A DNA stretch of 64,000 bases from Acidobacteriota bacterium (GCA_021818865.1 JAKASX010000001.1:1-64000); one strand, 5' to 3'; numbered from the stretch's first letter, positions 1 through 9,475 are shown. The notes: a model not told the origin generated them from the letters alone. Program-made: numbers and translations.

Positions 1-1348
1 TGAGAAAGGGCGACTGGCTGAGCTGAACCAGGAGGGCCTGCTTCAGCGTACCGTCGAAAACGGCTTGCCCGGTTGTATTGGAGAAATCCGCCAGCACGAT
101 CGTATCTTTCGAAGTCAGCTTCGGGCCGCGGTTCAGATAGAACCACGCGCCGGCGCCAATGGCGCCGAGGACAATGATTGCAGCGGCGATGAGCGGCCAA
201 CGGCGCTTGGCGGTTGCGGACGCGGCGGGCACGGTGACGGACGATGGGGACGCGGCTGAACCATTTTCGGGATCCTTCACCCGCTGCGGCGGGTTCAGGA
301 TGACAGCGCCGGCGGGCGCGCTGGCCTCGCCCCTACTATCGGAGATGGGCGTCACAGGCGCGGAAGGCAGGATTACTGGAGAGGCCGGAGTCACCTGCGC
401 GGACGAGGGCGCGGGCGCGGCGGGCTGCGTCATGCTGATGGCGTGACGGCTGGATTCGGTATCGCGCTTCAGGCGCGCCAGATCGGCTCGCATCTCCGCC
501 GCGGCCTGGCAGCGCAAGCGGCGGTCCTTTTCGAGCGCCTTTGAGATGATTCGCTCAAGTTCAGCAGGCACGTCAGGATTCAGCCGCACCGGAGCGGTGG
601 GCGCACCGTGAAGGATCGCTTCGAAAATCGCGCCGGTGCCCTCGCCGCGGAACGGCAGGACGCCGGTGGCCATTTCGTAGAGGACCGCACCGAAGCTGAA
701 CAGATCGGTGCGGGCGTCAACCGGCTCGCTGCGCACCTGTTCAGGCGACATGTAGGCGACGGTGCCCACGGCCGTGCCGGGACTGGTGAGCAGAGTTTCG
801 CCGACGGTAGGGCCGGCGGCGTCGCGCGTCATCGTCGCGCCGGCCATTTCGCCGCCTTTTGCCGTCTGCTTCGCCAACCCGAAATCGAGGATTTTCGCGT
901 GGCCTTGCGTGGTAACGAAAATATTCGCCGGCTTGATATCGCGGTGAACGATGCCCTTCGCATGGGCGGCCTCGAGCCCTTCGGCGATTTCGACGCCGAG
1001 TTCAAGCAGCAGGTCGAGCGGCAATGGCCTGCCGTTGATGCGATGCTTCAGCGTGAAACCTTCCAGGCATTGCATCGCGATGAACGGACGGCCCTCGTAT
1101 TCGCCGATTTCGTAGATGGTGCAGATATTGGGATGGTCGAGCGCTGAGGCGGCGCGGGCTTCGCGCTCGAAACGATCGAGCGCGCGGTGATCGCGAGCCA
1201 AGTCGTCGGGAAGGAATTTCAGGGCGACGAAACGGCCAAGTTTCGTGTCCTCGGCTTTGTAGACCACACCCATCCGGCCGCCGCCGAGCCTTTCGACGAC
1301 GCGGTAGTGGGAAACCGACTTGCCAATCAGTGAAGAAGGGTCAGCCAC
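1..1348 (-). CDS. Serine/threonine protein kinase, receptor type (3' end outside window)
   Basis: This is a Hanks-type kinase whose coding sequence runs off the left edge. Translation from the GTG at 1348 gives a glycine-rich loop (LGGGRMGVV, near residue 20), the lysine strand VALKFL, the catalytic loop HRDIKPAN (near residue 135), DFGLAK and the [10 protein letters not shown] activation segment. A Pro/Ala/Ser-rich linker follows, then one membrane helix at about residues 377-400. The part beyond the helix begins with a [13 protein letters not shown]-like stretch, which is common after the membrane segment in acidobacterial kinases of this type. The usual GxG-G-G loop reads GRMG here. The sensory domain cannot be described because it lies outside the window. 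The linker carries a palindromic repeat (272-301). Confidence 0.9.
   Translation of the reverse strand, partial: MADPSSLIGKSVSHYRVVERLGGGRMGVVYKAEDTKLGRFVALKFLPDDLARDHRALDRFEREARAASALDHPNICTIYEIGEYEGRPFIAMQCLEGFTLKHRINGRPLPLDLLLELGVEIAEGLEAAHAKGIVHRDIKPANIFVTTQGHAKILDFGLAKQTAKGGEMAGATMTRDAAGPTVGETLLTSPGTAVGTVAYMSPEQVRSEPVDARTDLFSFGAVLYEMATGVLPFRGEGTGAIFEAILHGAPTAPVRLNPDVPAELERIISKALEKDRRLRCQAAAEMRADLARLKRDTESSRHAISMTQPAAPAPSSAQVTPASPVILPSAPVTPISDSRGEASAPAGAVILNPPQRVKDPENGSAASPSSVTVPAASATAKRRWPLIAAAIIVLGAIGAGAWFYLNRGPKLTSKDTIVLADFSNTTGQAVFDGTLKQALLVQLSQSPFL
272..301. repeat. REP-like imperfect palindrome inside the kinase linker
   Basis: The arms ATCCTTCACCCGC (272-284) and GCGGGTTCAGGAT (289-301) pair at 11 of 13 positions around a 4-base loop. 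On the coding strand it is translated as part of a [12 protein letters not shown]-like segment of the disordered kinase linker. A related shorter palindrome lies at 59412-59432. A dispersed palindromic element that has been tolerated inside a coding sequence is the simplest reading. Confidence 0.55.
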
Positions 1349-1468
1349 GCCGGTGGAATATTAGGATGGGTACCCCGGCAAGTCAACGAGGATGCTGGTG
1401 TCAGGTGGTGATGGGCGCGGAGGGACGGGAGATTAATGGTGTGGCTGGAACGGGTCGTCCGCTCGCGG

Positions 1469-1954
1469 CTACATCTTATAGCGGCCGAGGTCCTCGTCGT
1501 CGAGGCCTTCGAGCCACTTGCGGTTTTCCTCGATGGCGGCCTTTTCCGTGCCGCCATTGGCTACGCGAGAGCTGGCGAGGACGTGTTCCTCGACGTAGAT
1601 GGGGCAGTCGAGGCGCAGAGCGAGGGCGAGGGCGTCGCTGGGACGGGAATCGATGGCGAAGATGTGGCCGTCGCGTTCCATCCAGATCAGCGCGTAAAAG
1701 GTGTCGTCTTTCAGGTCGCTGACGACGACTTTGTGGACGGCGACCTGGAGGCCGAGCAGGACGTTTTTCAGCAAGTCGTGCGTCATCGGCCGGGGAGTCT
1801 GGACCTTTTCGATTTCGAGCGCGATGGCGTTGGCTTCGTAGATGCCGACCCAAATGGGCAGAACGGAACCGCCGTCGGCGTCGCGCAGGACGACCACAGG
1901 CATGTTCGTCACCGGATCCATCATGAGCCCTCGGATTTTCATCTCGACTTCCAT
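1469..1954 (-). CDS. Bifunctional nuclease domain protein (DUF151 family)
   Basis: The 161-residue protein opens with the typical MEVEMKIRGLMMDPVTNMPV start and has the LRDADGGSVLPIWVG segment, which is the core of the bifunctional nuclease (BFN, DUF151) fold. Characterised family members have RNase and DNase activity, but the acidobacterial proteins are essentially untested, so only the family is called. It starts 15 bases after the miaB stop codon and is probably cotranscribed with it. The length is normal for the short one-domain form. Confidence 0.85.
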   Translation of the reverse strand: MEVEMKIRGLMMDPVTNMPVVVLRDADGGSVLPIWVGIYEANAIALEIEKVQTPRPMTHDLLKNVLLGLQVAVHKVVVSDLKDDTFYALIWMERDGHIFAIDSRPSDALALALRLDCPIYVEEHVLASSRVANGGTEKAAIEENRKWLEGLDDEDLGRYKM

Positions 1955-1969
1955 GGGCGCCTCCCGCGA

Positions 1970-3337
1970 CTACAAGATGTGTTCGCCGACGAGGCTGTTC
2001 GGGCCGGCCTGAGTGATCGCGATCTGAGCGTATTGTCCCAGAAGATCCAAAGCGGGTGAAGAGAAATTTACGACGCGGTTGCCGGAGGTGCGTCCGGTCC
2101 ATTGATTTCGGGCCTCGTGCCGGCCGTCAACGAGGACTTCGGCGGTTCGGCCGATCCACGCGGTGTTGCGCGCCACCTGGATTTCCCGTTGGCGTTCGAG
2201 AAGGAGGGCCAGGCGGCGGCTCTTTTCCTGCTCGGGGAGCTGATCGGGCCAAGCGAGCGCGGGGGTATTGGGACGGGGGGAATATTTGAAGGCGAAAACG
2301 CCGTCGTATTGAGCGCGATCGAGGAGGTCGAGCGTGAGAGCGAAGTCCTGCTCGGTTTCGCCGGGAAAGCCGACGATGACGTCGGTGGTGAGGCTGATCT
2401 GGCGGTGAGCGGAACGGATCAAGGCGACGGTTTCGAGATATTGCTCGCGGGTGTAATTGCGGCGCATGCGATCGAGAACGCGGGTCGAGCCGGATTGCAC
2501 CGGCAGATGGACGTGCTCGCAGAGCGCGGGGCAACGATCGATCGCCTGAACGATATCCGGACCGAAATCGCGCGGGTGCGAAGTGGTGAAGCGAACGCGG
2601 CGAATGCCCGGGACGTCGGCCGCGGCGAGGAGCAAATCGGCGAAGCAGAGCCCCGGCGGGCCGGGATCGCGCCAGGAATCGACGGTCTGGCCGAGGAATT
2701 GGACTTCGGTGTAGCCCGCCGCGGCGAGGCGCCGGACTTCGGCGAGGACGGAAGACGAAGCGCGGCTGCGCTCGGGGCCGCGCGTGGAAGGAACGACGCA
2801 GAAGGTGCAGCGCTTGTCGCAACCTTCGATGATGGTGACGTAGGCGCGGAAAGGATGGTCGCGGCGAGTGACTTCGGTTTCAAACGTCTCGTCGACGTCG
2901 AGGCCGAGGCCGGTGACGCGACGCTCGCCAGCTTCGAGGCGATCGAGGAACTCGGGCAGGCGGCGGTAACTGGCCGATCCGCAGACCAGACTGACCCAGG
3001 GCGCGCGGTCGAAGATCCGCTCGCCTTCCTGCTCGGCGACGCAACCGAGAACGGCCACGCGGCGATTTTCGCCGGCGGCTTTTTTGTGGCGGCCGAGATG
3101 GGCGAAAACCTTTTGCGCGGCCTTTTCGCGAATGCTACACGTGTTGTAGAGGACGAGATCGGCGCGATCGGGGTCGCTGGTGGGCCGATAACCGCGCGAA
3201 AGGAGCACGCCGGCGACTTTTTCCGAATCGTGCACGTTCATCTGGCAGCCGAAGGTTTCGAGGTAAAAGGTAGGGCCGGACGGGCGAGGGTCCGCCTGGG
3301 CGGCCGGCACGAGCGACGAAAGAGGGACATCCACCAT
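1970..3337 (-). CDS. miaB: tRNA-2-methylthio-N6-dimethylallyladenosine synthase (MiaB)
   Basis: This is a radical-SAM methylthiotransferase that adds the 2-methylthio group to i6A37 in tRNAs reading UNN codons. The N-terminal UPF0004 domain starts TFYLETFGCQMN and has further cluster cysteines in NTCSIREKA and LGCVAEQEG. The radical-SAM cluster motif is GCDKRCTFC (Cx3Cx2C). The tail is the TRAM region (VLVDGRH, GRTSGNRVV). At 455 residues it is a normal full-length enzyme. The ATG at 3337 precedes the conserved domain by about 20 residues and is the natural start. Confidence 0.95.
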   Translation of the reverse strand: MVDVPLSSLVPAAQADPRPSGPTFYLETFGCQMNVHDSEKVAGVLLSRGYRPTSDPDRADLVLYNTCSIREKAAQKVFAHLGRHKKAAGENRRVAVLGCVAEQEGERIFDRAPWVSLVCGSASYRRLPEFLDRLEAGERRVTGLGLDVDETFETEVTRRDHPFRAYVTIIEGCDKRCTFCVVPSTRGPERSRASSSVLAEVRRLAAAGYTEVQFLGQTVDSWRDPGPPGLCFADLLLAAADVPGIRRVRFTTSHPRDFGPDIVQAIDRCPALCEHVHLPVQSGSTRVLDRMRRNYTREQYLETVALIRSAHRQISLTTDVIVGFPGETEQDFALTLDLLDRAQYDGVFAFKYSPRPNTPALAWPDQLPEQEKSRRLALLLERQREIQVARNTAWIGRTAEVLVDGRHEARNQWTGRTSGNRVVNFSSPALDLLGQYAQIAITQAGPNSLVGEHIL

Positions 3338-3486
3338 GGAGCGATTCCGCGGTCATTTTAGCATAGCGGTTCGCGGGCGCAGGGAGCCGGGCGCGATTTG
3401 AGCGGGGCGGGCAGCACTGGAAGGATTCCTTGCGTCCAAATAAAGGGTGGACGTGTAGGATCACGAACAGGCGCGACGGATGACGT

Positions 3487-3515
3487 TTGACCGCGATGGA
3501 GGCATATGCTAATTT
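3487..3515 (+). promoter_or_regulatory. Putative sigma-70 promoter of the tol-pal operon
   Basis: TTGACC (3487-3492) and TAATTT (3510-3515) are separated by 17 bases, and the -10 box is extended by TG one base upstream. It lies about 60 bases before tolQ, in the gap between the divergent miaB and tol operons. Read by eye only. Confidence 0.5.
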
Positions 3516-3576
3516 CGTGCGGTTCCCGCTCTCCGCTGGCGCCAAGAGGGAGTGAGAAATTCTTACCCTGGTTGCT

Positions 3577-4245
3577 GTGTCACTGGCGAGCCCGCTGACC
3601 GGACTCTTCGAGCAGACGGGCTGGGTCGCCCGCATCGTCCTATTGATTCTCCTGCTGTTTTCCCTTTTCTCGTGGGCGGTGATTTTCGAGAAGTACAAGC
3701 TGTTTCGCCTGATCGAAACTCACACCGGGAATTTCCTGAAACTTTTCCGGGCTTCGCGCCAGTTGCCCGAACCCGCGGCGCTGCAGGCGATGGCTCCGGG
3801 GTCGCCGCTGGCGAGCGTATACATCGCCGGGCGCACCGAATGGGAACGGCAATCGGGCGGAGGCAATCCGCATCCGGGTCCCGTGAAAAATCCGCAAGCG
3901 GTCGCCGTGGAAATGCAGTTGGTGGCGGCGGAGGAAACGCGGCGGCTGGAGAAGTGGATGCCGTTTCTGGCCACCGCCGGGACGGTTTCGCCGTTCATCG
4001 GGCTGTTCGGGACGGTGTGGGGCGTGATGGACGCCTTTTCGCGCCTGGGCGAAACCAGCGCGACGAGCCTGCGCGCCACCGCTCCCGGGATCGCCGAAGC
4101 GCTCATCACCACCGCCGCCGGGCTGTTTGCCGCGATTCCGGCGGTGATCGCGTACAACCACTTTCTGAGCAAGATCCGCGATTTTTCAACGCGCATGGAT
4201 CATTTCATCGCGGAAGTGGTGACGCATATCGAATCGGCCGAGTAG
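3577..4245 (+). CDS. tolQ: TolQ, inner-membrane proton-channel subunit of the Tol-Pal system
   Basis: This is a MotA/TolQ/ExbB-family protein of 222 residues that forms the proton-conducting channel with TolR. The first helix is ARIVLLILLLFSLFSWAVIF, followed by a cytoplasmic region (EKYKLFR). The second and third helices include the signature GTVSPFIGLFGTVWGVMDAF and the segment EALITTAAGLFAAIPAVIAYN. It heads a six-gene cluster in canonical order. The GTG start at 3577 is preceded by an in-frame stop at 3553, so the true start lies within that short stretch; no strong ribosome site is close by. Confidence 0.92.
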   Translation: MSLASPLTGLFEQTGWVARIVLLILLLFSLFSWAVIFEKYKLFRLIETHTGNFLKLFRASRQLPEPAALQAMAPGSPLASVYIAGRTEWERQSGGGNPHPGPVKNPQAVAVEMQLVAAEETRRLEKWMPFLATAGTVSPFIGLFGTVWGVMDAFSRLGETSATSLRATAPGIAEALITTAAGLFAAIPAVIAYNHFLSKIRDFSTRMDHFIAEVVTHIESAE

Positions 4246-4307
4246 GCTTCGGCGCGCCGGCGAGCGAAGCCTACGACGAACGAAACAGGAAGTTTTGAGG
4301 TTTTGCC

Positions 4308-4733
4308 ATGCCCCAAGTGATGCGGCCAACCGGAAGCTCGCTTTCCGAAATCAATATGGTGCCGTTCATCGACGTGATGCTGGTGCTGCTGGTGATTTTC
4401 ATGATCACCGCGCCGATGCTGCAATCCGGCATCAAGGTGGATTTGCCGAAAACGAAGACGGTGAAGCAGATCAAACAGGCCCGGGTAATCATCACAATCG
4501 ACAAGGCCCAGCGCGTCTACCTGAACGACAAACCGGTGAATATTCACCTACTGGGACCCGAGGTGAAAGCCAAGGTGACCGATCCCGCGCACCAGCCGGT
4601 CTACATCCGCTGCGACGAAGGAGTGCCGTTCGGCAGCTTCGCGACGGTGGCCGACGAGTTGCAGGAATCGGGCATCCGGAACATCAGTGTCGTCACCGTA
4701 CCCATCACCGAAAGAGCTCGCGCCCGCTACTGA
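4308..4733 (+). CDS. tolR: TolR/ExbD-family biopolymer transport protein
   Basis: This 141-residue protein has a single N-terminal membrane helix. The segment INMVPFIDVMLVLLVIFM contains the conserved membrane aspartate (FIDVMLVLL) that couples proton flow in TolR/ExbD proteins. The periplasmic domain contains LPKTK and YIRCDEGVPFG. It follows tolQ after 62 bases and ends 7 bases before tolA. It partners with TolQ to energise TolA during outer-membrane constriction. Confidence 0.92.
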   Translation: MPQVMRPTGSSLSEINMVPFIDVMLVLLVIFMITAPMLQSGIKVDLPKTKTVKQIKQARVIITIDKAQRVYLNDKPVNIHLLGPEVKAKVTDPAHQPVYIRCDEGVPFGSFATVADELQESGIRNISVVTVPITERARARY

Positions 4734-4740
4734 GGGGACG

Positions 4741-5529
4741 ATGGGCGGAAAGCGTCCGGGCGAAAAGCTGGGGAATTCGCTCGCATGGTCGGGCGCGTTT
4801 CACGTCGCGCTGGCGGCGCTGTTCGTGGTGTCGGCGATGCTGTCGCATCGGGGCGAGATGTGGGGCGGATCGGGGGAAGGCACCCCGGTGCAGGTGTCGC
4901 TGGTGGGGAGCTTGCCGGCGGTGCCGCTGCCGGCGCCGAGCACGATCACCACGAGCAGAGTAGTGGATACGACGCACGGACTCTACAAATCCGAGCCGCC
5001 GCCGAAGGTGCCTTTCGAGCCGCAGGCGACGAAGCTGCCGGAATTCAACAAGGAAAAGCGGCCGATATGGAAATCGCCGCGGAAATCCCAGATTCTGAAA
5101 AACAAAGCGCAACCGCCCCCCAACGCGATCCCTTACGGACAGGGCGGACCACCGGCAGTTCCCTACTCTCCGTCGACGTTCAAGATGGGCCAGAACACGG
5201 CCGCGGGCATGAGCATGGGCGGGCCGGCGGGAGGGTTCGGGCAGCAATTTCCGTGGTATGTGGAGGCGGTGCAGCGGCGCGTGAGCAGCAACTGGCTGCA
5301 GGCGACGGTGGACCCGACGGTGCAATGGGCGCCACGCGCGGTGGTAGATTTTCAGATCCTGCACGACGGGACGATCGTCAACATTCAGGTCATGAAGTCG
5401 AGCGGATACCCCTCGGTGGATCAATCGGCGGTGCGGGCGATTCTGGCGTCGAGCCCGCTCAATCCGTTACCCGGGGCTTACACAGGCAACTTTGTGAACG
5501 TGGAATTCTGGTTTGATTTTCGCAGGTGA
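4741..5529 (+). CDS. tolA: TolA/TonB-type energy transducer
   Basis: The 262-residue protein has a short cytoplasmic start, one membrane helix (SLAWSGAFHVALAALFVVSA), a Pro-rich periplasmic linker and a TonB/TolA C-terminal domain (VDFQILHDGTIVNIQVMKSSG, then SAVRAILASSPLNPLP). The linker is short and proline-rich rather than the long helical domain of enterobacterial TolA. ATG 4741 is preferred over the upstream in-frame GTG (4687), because GAGGGG stands just before it and the upstream start would overlap tolR by 47 bases. Its position between tolR and tolB supports the Tol role. Confidence 0.85.
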   Translation: MGGKRPGEKLGNSLAWSGAFHVALAALFVVSAMLSHRGEMWGGSGEGTPVQVSLVGSLPAVPLPAPSTITTSRVVDTTHGLYKSEPPPKVPFEPQATKLPEFNKEKRPIWKSPRKSQILKNKAQPPPNAIPYGQGGPPAVPYSPSTFKMGQNTAAGMSMGGPAGGFGQQFPWYVEAVQRRVSSNWLQATVDPTVQWAPRAVVDFQILHDGTIVNIQVMKSSGYPSVDQSAVRAILASSPLNPLPGAYTGNFVNVEFWFDFRR

Positions 5530-5540
5530 AGGAAGCGCAG

Positions 5541-6905
5541 ATGAACGCAAAACGATGGTCGTTGGGAATAGCGGTGCTGGCGCTGGGTGCGCTCGGCGCG
5601 ATGGCGCTGGGAGCCGCGCCGACTCCGCAGGCGTGGTTCAAGACCGGGACCGGCATGGGCGTGCAGAAAGTGCGGCTAGCGCTGCCGGACTTCGGCGCGG
5701 CCGGGGCGACGGCGCAACCGCTGCAGCAGGTGTTCGACAAGGTGCTGTGGGACGATCTGGCCTATTCGGGCCTGATCGATATGGTCAGCAAGAGTTTTTA
5801 TCCGATTCCGTCGAGCTGGCCCTCGCAGCCGAGCCAGTTGCAGGGGCAACAGCAGCAATGGACGCAGGCGCCGGCGAGCGCCGCGATGATCGCCTTCGGA
5901 AACATGTCGGTTTCGGGCAAGACGCTTTCCGTTTCCGGCTGGCTGGAAGACCTGACGAATCCCGCCGCGCCGCCGATGCTTTCCAAAATCTATACGGGCG
6001 CGGCGACGGCGAAAGGGGCGCGGCTGCTGGCGCACGAAATGGCGGACGACATCGTGGAGCTGCTGAGCGGCGGTTCGCCGGGGATCGCCGAAACGCACAT
6101 CGTGTACAGTCATAAGACCGGGAACGTGGCCGAGCTGTGGGTGATGGATTACGACGGCGCGAACAAGCACCAGATCACCCACATGCGCACCGAAGCGATC
6201 ACGGCGCGATGGTCGCCGGACGCGGGCGAAATCGCGTTCACGTGCTTCGTGCCGTTTCGCGGGGTGGTTTCCGCGCAGATCTGCCTCTATTCGATGGCCG
6301 CCCACCGCGTACTCTATTTCCCGCGCTTTCCCGGAACGAATTACGCGCCGGATTGGTCGCCGAACGGGCGCGAATTGGCGTTTTCCTCGAGCATGCGGAA
6401 CGACCCGGAAATCTGGACGATCAATCGAGACGGCACGCATCCGCGGCAGCTCACCTTCACTCCGCGTTCGGTGAATACTTCGCCGGTGTGGAATCCGAAA
6501 ACGGGCAAACAGATCGTGTTCGTCAGCGATCGCGATGGATTGCCGGAACTTTTCATGATGAATTCGGACGGAACAAACGTGGTGAAAATCGAATTGCCCG
6601 GCATGGGATACGTGGTGGACCCGACGTGGTCGCCCAACGCGCAACTGCTCGCCTTCAGCTGGCGGCGGGTAAACGGCAATTACGACCTCTACTTGATGGA
6701 TATCGCCACGCATCAATTGCTGCAGCTCACGCGGGACGCCGGACGGAACGAACGGCCCAGCTGGGCGGCCGATGGGCGGCACTTGGTGTTCCAGTCCGAC
6801 CGGACGGGCGAGTGGGAGATCTGGACGATGCTCGCCGACGGCAGCGGATTGCGGCAGTTGACACATCACGGCAAGAATTTTTCGCCGAACTGGTCGTGGA
6901 AATAA
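5541..6905 (+). CDS. tolB: Tol-Pal system beta-propeller protein TolB
   Basis: The protein is about 454 residues, with a signal peptide (residues ~5-28, ending near LGAAP), an N-terminal alpha/beta domain and a C-terminal six-bladed propeller. The propeller shows repeated WSPDAGEIAF, WSPNGRELAFSS, DPEIWTINRDGT and SPNWSW blades typical of TolB. It is periplasmic and binds Pal. ATG 5541, with AAGGAAG upstream, is preferred to the in-frame GTG at 5526, which overlaps the tolA stop. Confidence 0.93.
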   Translation: MNAKRWSLGIAVLALGALGAMALGAAPTPQAWFKTGTGMGVQKVRLALPDFGAAGATAQPLQQVFDKVLWDDLAYSGLIDMVSKSFYPIPSSWPSQPSQLQGQQQQWTQAPASAAMIAFGNMSVSGKTLSVSGWLEDLTNPAAPPMLSKIYTGAATAKGARLLAHEMADDIVELLSGGSPGIAETHIVYSHKTGNVAELWVMDYDGANKHQITHMRTEAITARWSPDAGEIAFTCFVPFRGVVSAQICLYSMAAHRVLYFPRFPGTNYAPDWSPNGRELAFSSSMRNDPEIWTINRDGTHPRQLTFTPRSVNTSPVWNPKTGKQIVFVSDRDGLPELFMMNSDGTNVVKIELPGMGYVVDPTWSPNAQLLAFSWRRVNGNYDLYLMDIATHQLLQLTRDAGRNERPSWAADGRHLVFQSDRTGEWEIWTMLADGSGLRQLTHHGKNFSPNWSWK

Positions 6906-7030
6906 GCGCCCGGCAGGCGAAACGAGAAGAGCGGCGAGCTGTGGAGCGACGCGAATCGCTAGTGTTACGATAGACGACGTAGTCGCCCCGTTCACCGCTC
7001 CACCAGGGAGAAACGTTCAGGAGGAACCGC

Positions 7031-7807
7031 ATGGACAGTAGCAGCGCAAGCAGCACGAAAAGCAGATTTTTTCGGAAGTACGGCCTCATTGCATTGGTTG
7101 TTGCAGGTACGATCGCGGCGGGCGCTTGCCAGAAGAAAGTGACCGCAAAGCCGGCCGCACTGCCGCCGGCGCCGGCGGCCGCGCCGGCTCCGCCGACGGT
7201 GAAATTGTCGGCATCGCCCAACTTTATCAACCAGGGACAGCAATCGACGCTGAGCTGGACGTCGGAAAACGCGACGAAGCTGGATCTGGAGCCGGGCGTC
7301 GGGAGCGTCGAAGCGCAAGGCTCGACCCCGGTCAGCCCGAGCCAGTCCACCACCTACACGATTACCGCGAGCGGCCCGGGCGGCAACGCCGTGGACACGG
7401 TTCGCGTGACCGTTTCGCCGGCGGCGGCCCCGCAGCCGACGCAGGAGAGCGCCACGATCGAGGAACTGTTCGCCCGCGACGTGAAGGACGCTTTCTTCGA
7501 TTTCAACAAGGCCGACATTCGTCCCGATGCCCGGGTTGCTCTGACGCAGGACGCAGCGTTCCTCCGGTCGCATCCGAACGTCGCTGTGACGATCGAAGGG
7601 CACTGCGACGAGCGCGGGTCGCTCGAATACAACCTGGGTCTGGGACAGCGGCGTGCCGACGCGGCCAAGAATTTCCTGGTCGCGCTGGGCATCAGCGCCA
7701 ACCGGATGACCACGATGAGCTGGGGCAAGGAGCACCCCTTCTGCACCGAGCATAACGAGACCTGCTGGCAGGAAAACCGGCGGGCGCATTTCGTGATGGC
7801 TCACTAA
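7031..7807 (+). CDS. pal: Pal-type lipoprotein with an inserted Ig-like domain
   Basis: The N-terminus has a helix and lipobox (AGACQKK), so it should be a lipoprotein. A Pro/Ala linker leads to an Ig/PKD-like domain (residues ~55-135; motifs INQGQQSTLSWTSENA and STTYTITASGPGG), then an OmpA-type peptidoglycan-binding domain (FFDFNKADIRPDA, IEGHCDERGS, LGQRRADAAKNFL, ENRRAHFV). The OmpA domain and the position after tolB identify it as Pal. The extra Ig-like domain makes it longer (258 residues) than enterobacterial Pal (about 170). The CxE and CW cysteines near the C-terminus could form a disulfide. Confidence 0.9.
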   Translation: MDSSSASSTKSRFFRKYGLIALVVAGTIAAGACQKKVTAKPAALPPAPAAAPAPPTVKLSASPNFINQGQQSTLSWTSENATKLDLEPGVGSVEAQGSTPVSPSQSTTYTITASGPGGNAVDTVRVTVSPAAAPQPTQESATIEELFARDVKDAFFDFNKADIRPDARVALTQDAAFLRSHPNVAVTIEGHCDERGSLEYNLGLGQRRADAAKNFLVALGISANRMTTMSWGKEHPFCTEHNETCWQENRRAHFVMAH

Positions 7808-7894
7808 ATCTCGGGAACGCGCCGCGGACCGCGCTCCGGCCGCCCGCTTTTGCGGAAGGCCGGAGCCGGCCGCGGCAATCGAGGAGGAACGACA

Positions 7895-8845
7895 TTGCTT
7901 GGACGACGACTTGCGTTGGGCGGCGCGGCGACGGTGCTCGTCGGGCTGGTGCTGGGAGCGCTTCTATCGCCGCCCCCGGCCGAAGCGGTAGCCAAGGAAA
8001 TCATCCAGTTGCAGCAGCAGGTGGCGCTGCTCTATCAAAACCAGCAGGCGATGCAGAACCAGATGACGACGGGCTTCGCCGAATTGAAAACGCTGATCGG
8101 CCAGTCCGTCGATTCGCAGAATCAACTGGCCGGCACGCTGGGCGGGCTGCAGAAAAGCGTTCAGGACATGCAGGCGAATACGGGTTCGGAAATTTCCTCG
8201 ATGTCGAGCCAGGTGCAGGCGCTTTCCGGCAGCCTCGAAGACGTAGAAGCGAGAATCGGAAAACTTTCCGGCCAGGTGGCCACGGTGCAAAACAGCCTGC
8301 AAACGCTCGATGCCAAGGTTTCCGCGCTGGCGGCCGGCTCGACGCCGATGGGAACCGGCACAGGCCCCACCGGCACGGGAGCCCCGGGCGGAATGGGCAT
8401 GCCGGATGGTCCTGGGCAGCCGACCGCGGCCGCAGGACAGCAGCCGATGCCCGCGGGACCGGCGCCGCCGGCCGATTTGCTCTACACGAATGCGCTGCGC
8501 GACTTCACTTCCGGAAACTACTCGCTGGCCAATCAGGAATTCCGGCAGTATTTGCAGTACTACGGGAATACCGATCTGGCTTCGAACGCGTACTTTTATC
8601 TCGGCGAAATCGCCTACAACCAGGGCCGCTATCCCGATGCGATCGGCGAATACGACCAAGTGCTCAATAACTACCCGCACAGCTTCAAGCGCGCCGACGC
8701 GCGGCTGAAAAAGGCCTACGCACTGCTGAAACTGCATGAGAACGGCCCGGCGATCGCCGAACTGCGCCGCGTGATTCGCGAAAATCCCGGCACTGAGCAG
8801 GCGCGCAAGGCCGAAGCGCGCTTGCGCCTGCTGCACGTCCGCTGA
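7895..8845 (+). CDS. cpoB: CpoB/YbgF-type Tol-Pal accessory protein
   Basis: This is a secreted protein of about 316 residues with a signal peptide (LALGGAATVLVGLVLGALL), a coiled-coil Gln-rich region (IIQLQQQVALLYQNQQAMQNQ), a Gly/Pro-rich linker and C-terminal TPR repeats (LYTNALRDFTSGNYSLANQEF, YFYLGEIAYNQGRYPDAIGEY). CpoB coordinates peptidoglycan synthesis with Tol-driven constriction. The TTG start at 7895 is chosen because GAGGAGGAAC lies 4 bases upstream and it places the signal peptide at the N-terminus. An in-frame ATG at 7850 would add 15 Arg/Gly-rich residues. Confidence 0.85.
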   Translation: MLGRRLALGGAATVLVGLVLGALLSPPPAEAVAKEIIQLQQQVALLYQNQQAMQNQMTTGFAELKTLIGQSVDSQNQLAGTLGGLQKSVQDMQANTGSEISSMSSQVQALSGSLEDVEARIGKLSGQVATVQNSLQTLDAKVSALAAGSTPMGTGTGPTGTGAPGGMGMPDGPGQPTAAAGQQPMPAGPAPPADLLYTNALRDFTSGNYSLANQEFRQYLQYYGNTDLASNAYFYLGEIAYNQGRYPDAIGEYDQVLNNYPHSFKRADARLKKAYALLKLHENGPAIAELRRVIRENPGTEQARKAEARLRLLHVR

Positions 8846-9019
8846 CCGGCGCTCACTAACTGAGCGCGCGGGCGCTGACGGACGCGATTGCTGGTATGCG
8901 CGCCTCGGCAGTTCCGCGCCGAACGGTTCCCTTCTCCGCCGCGCCGGACGAACTTCCGTGCACGCCTCCGGTCTTTCGGTTATACTCGGGCCGAACTTTC
9001 GCCCCGAAGGTTACTGACG

Positions 9020-9475
9020 ATGTCCGTGAACAAGGTGATTCTGGTGGGACGGCTGGGCCGCGACCCGGAAACGCGGTACCTTCCGAGCGGCCAGCAGGTG
9101 TGCAATTTCTCTCTGGCTACGGACGAAACGTACAAGGACCGCGCGGGCGAACGCCAGAAGCGCACCGAATGGCACCGCATCACGATGTACGGCCGGCTGG
9201 CGGAAATCGCACAGCAGTATCTGAAGCGCGGATCGCTCGTCTACGTCGAAGGGCGATTGCAGACGCGGCAGTGGGATGACAAGACGACTGGCGCGAAACG
9301 CAGCGCCACGGACATCGTCGCCAACGTAATGAAGATGCTCGGGTCGCGTGGCGAAAGCGGTCCAGGCGAAGCACCCGCGAACCGCGCCGCCGAATCGCAC
9401 GGGGAATCCCAAATCCCCGAAATGGAAGAGCCGCAGCCAGGCTCCGGCATTTCCGACGAGGATATTCCTTTTTGA
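9020..9475 (+). CDS. ssb: Single-stranded DNA-binding protein
   Basis: This 151-residue protein has one OB fold. Motifs are [61 protein letters not shown], a disordered Pro/Glu-rich linker and the acidic tail DEDIPF that recruits replication and repair partners. ATG 9020 starts directly at the domain. A good -10-like TATACT lies at 8981-8986, about 33 bases upstream, so the gene probably has its own promoter apart from the tol operon. Confidence 0.95.
   Translation: MSVNKVILVGRLGRDPETRYLPSGQQVCNFSLATDETYKDRAGERQKRTEWHRITMYGRLAEIAQQYLKRGSLVYVEGRLQTRQWDDKTTGAKRSATDIVANVMKMLGSRGESGPGEAPANRAAESHGESQIPEMEEPQPGSGISDEDIPF

Noticed and set aside
2102-3361. Long open frame (419 codons) on the plus strand opposite miaB
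   Set aside because: Its translation is Ala/Glu/Arg/Gly-rich without motifs, and miaB on the other strand is certain. It is a high-GC antisense shadow.
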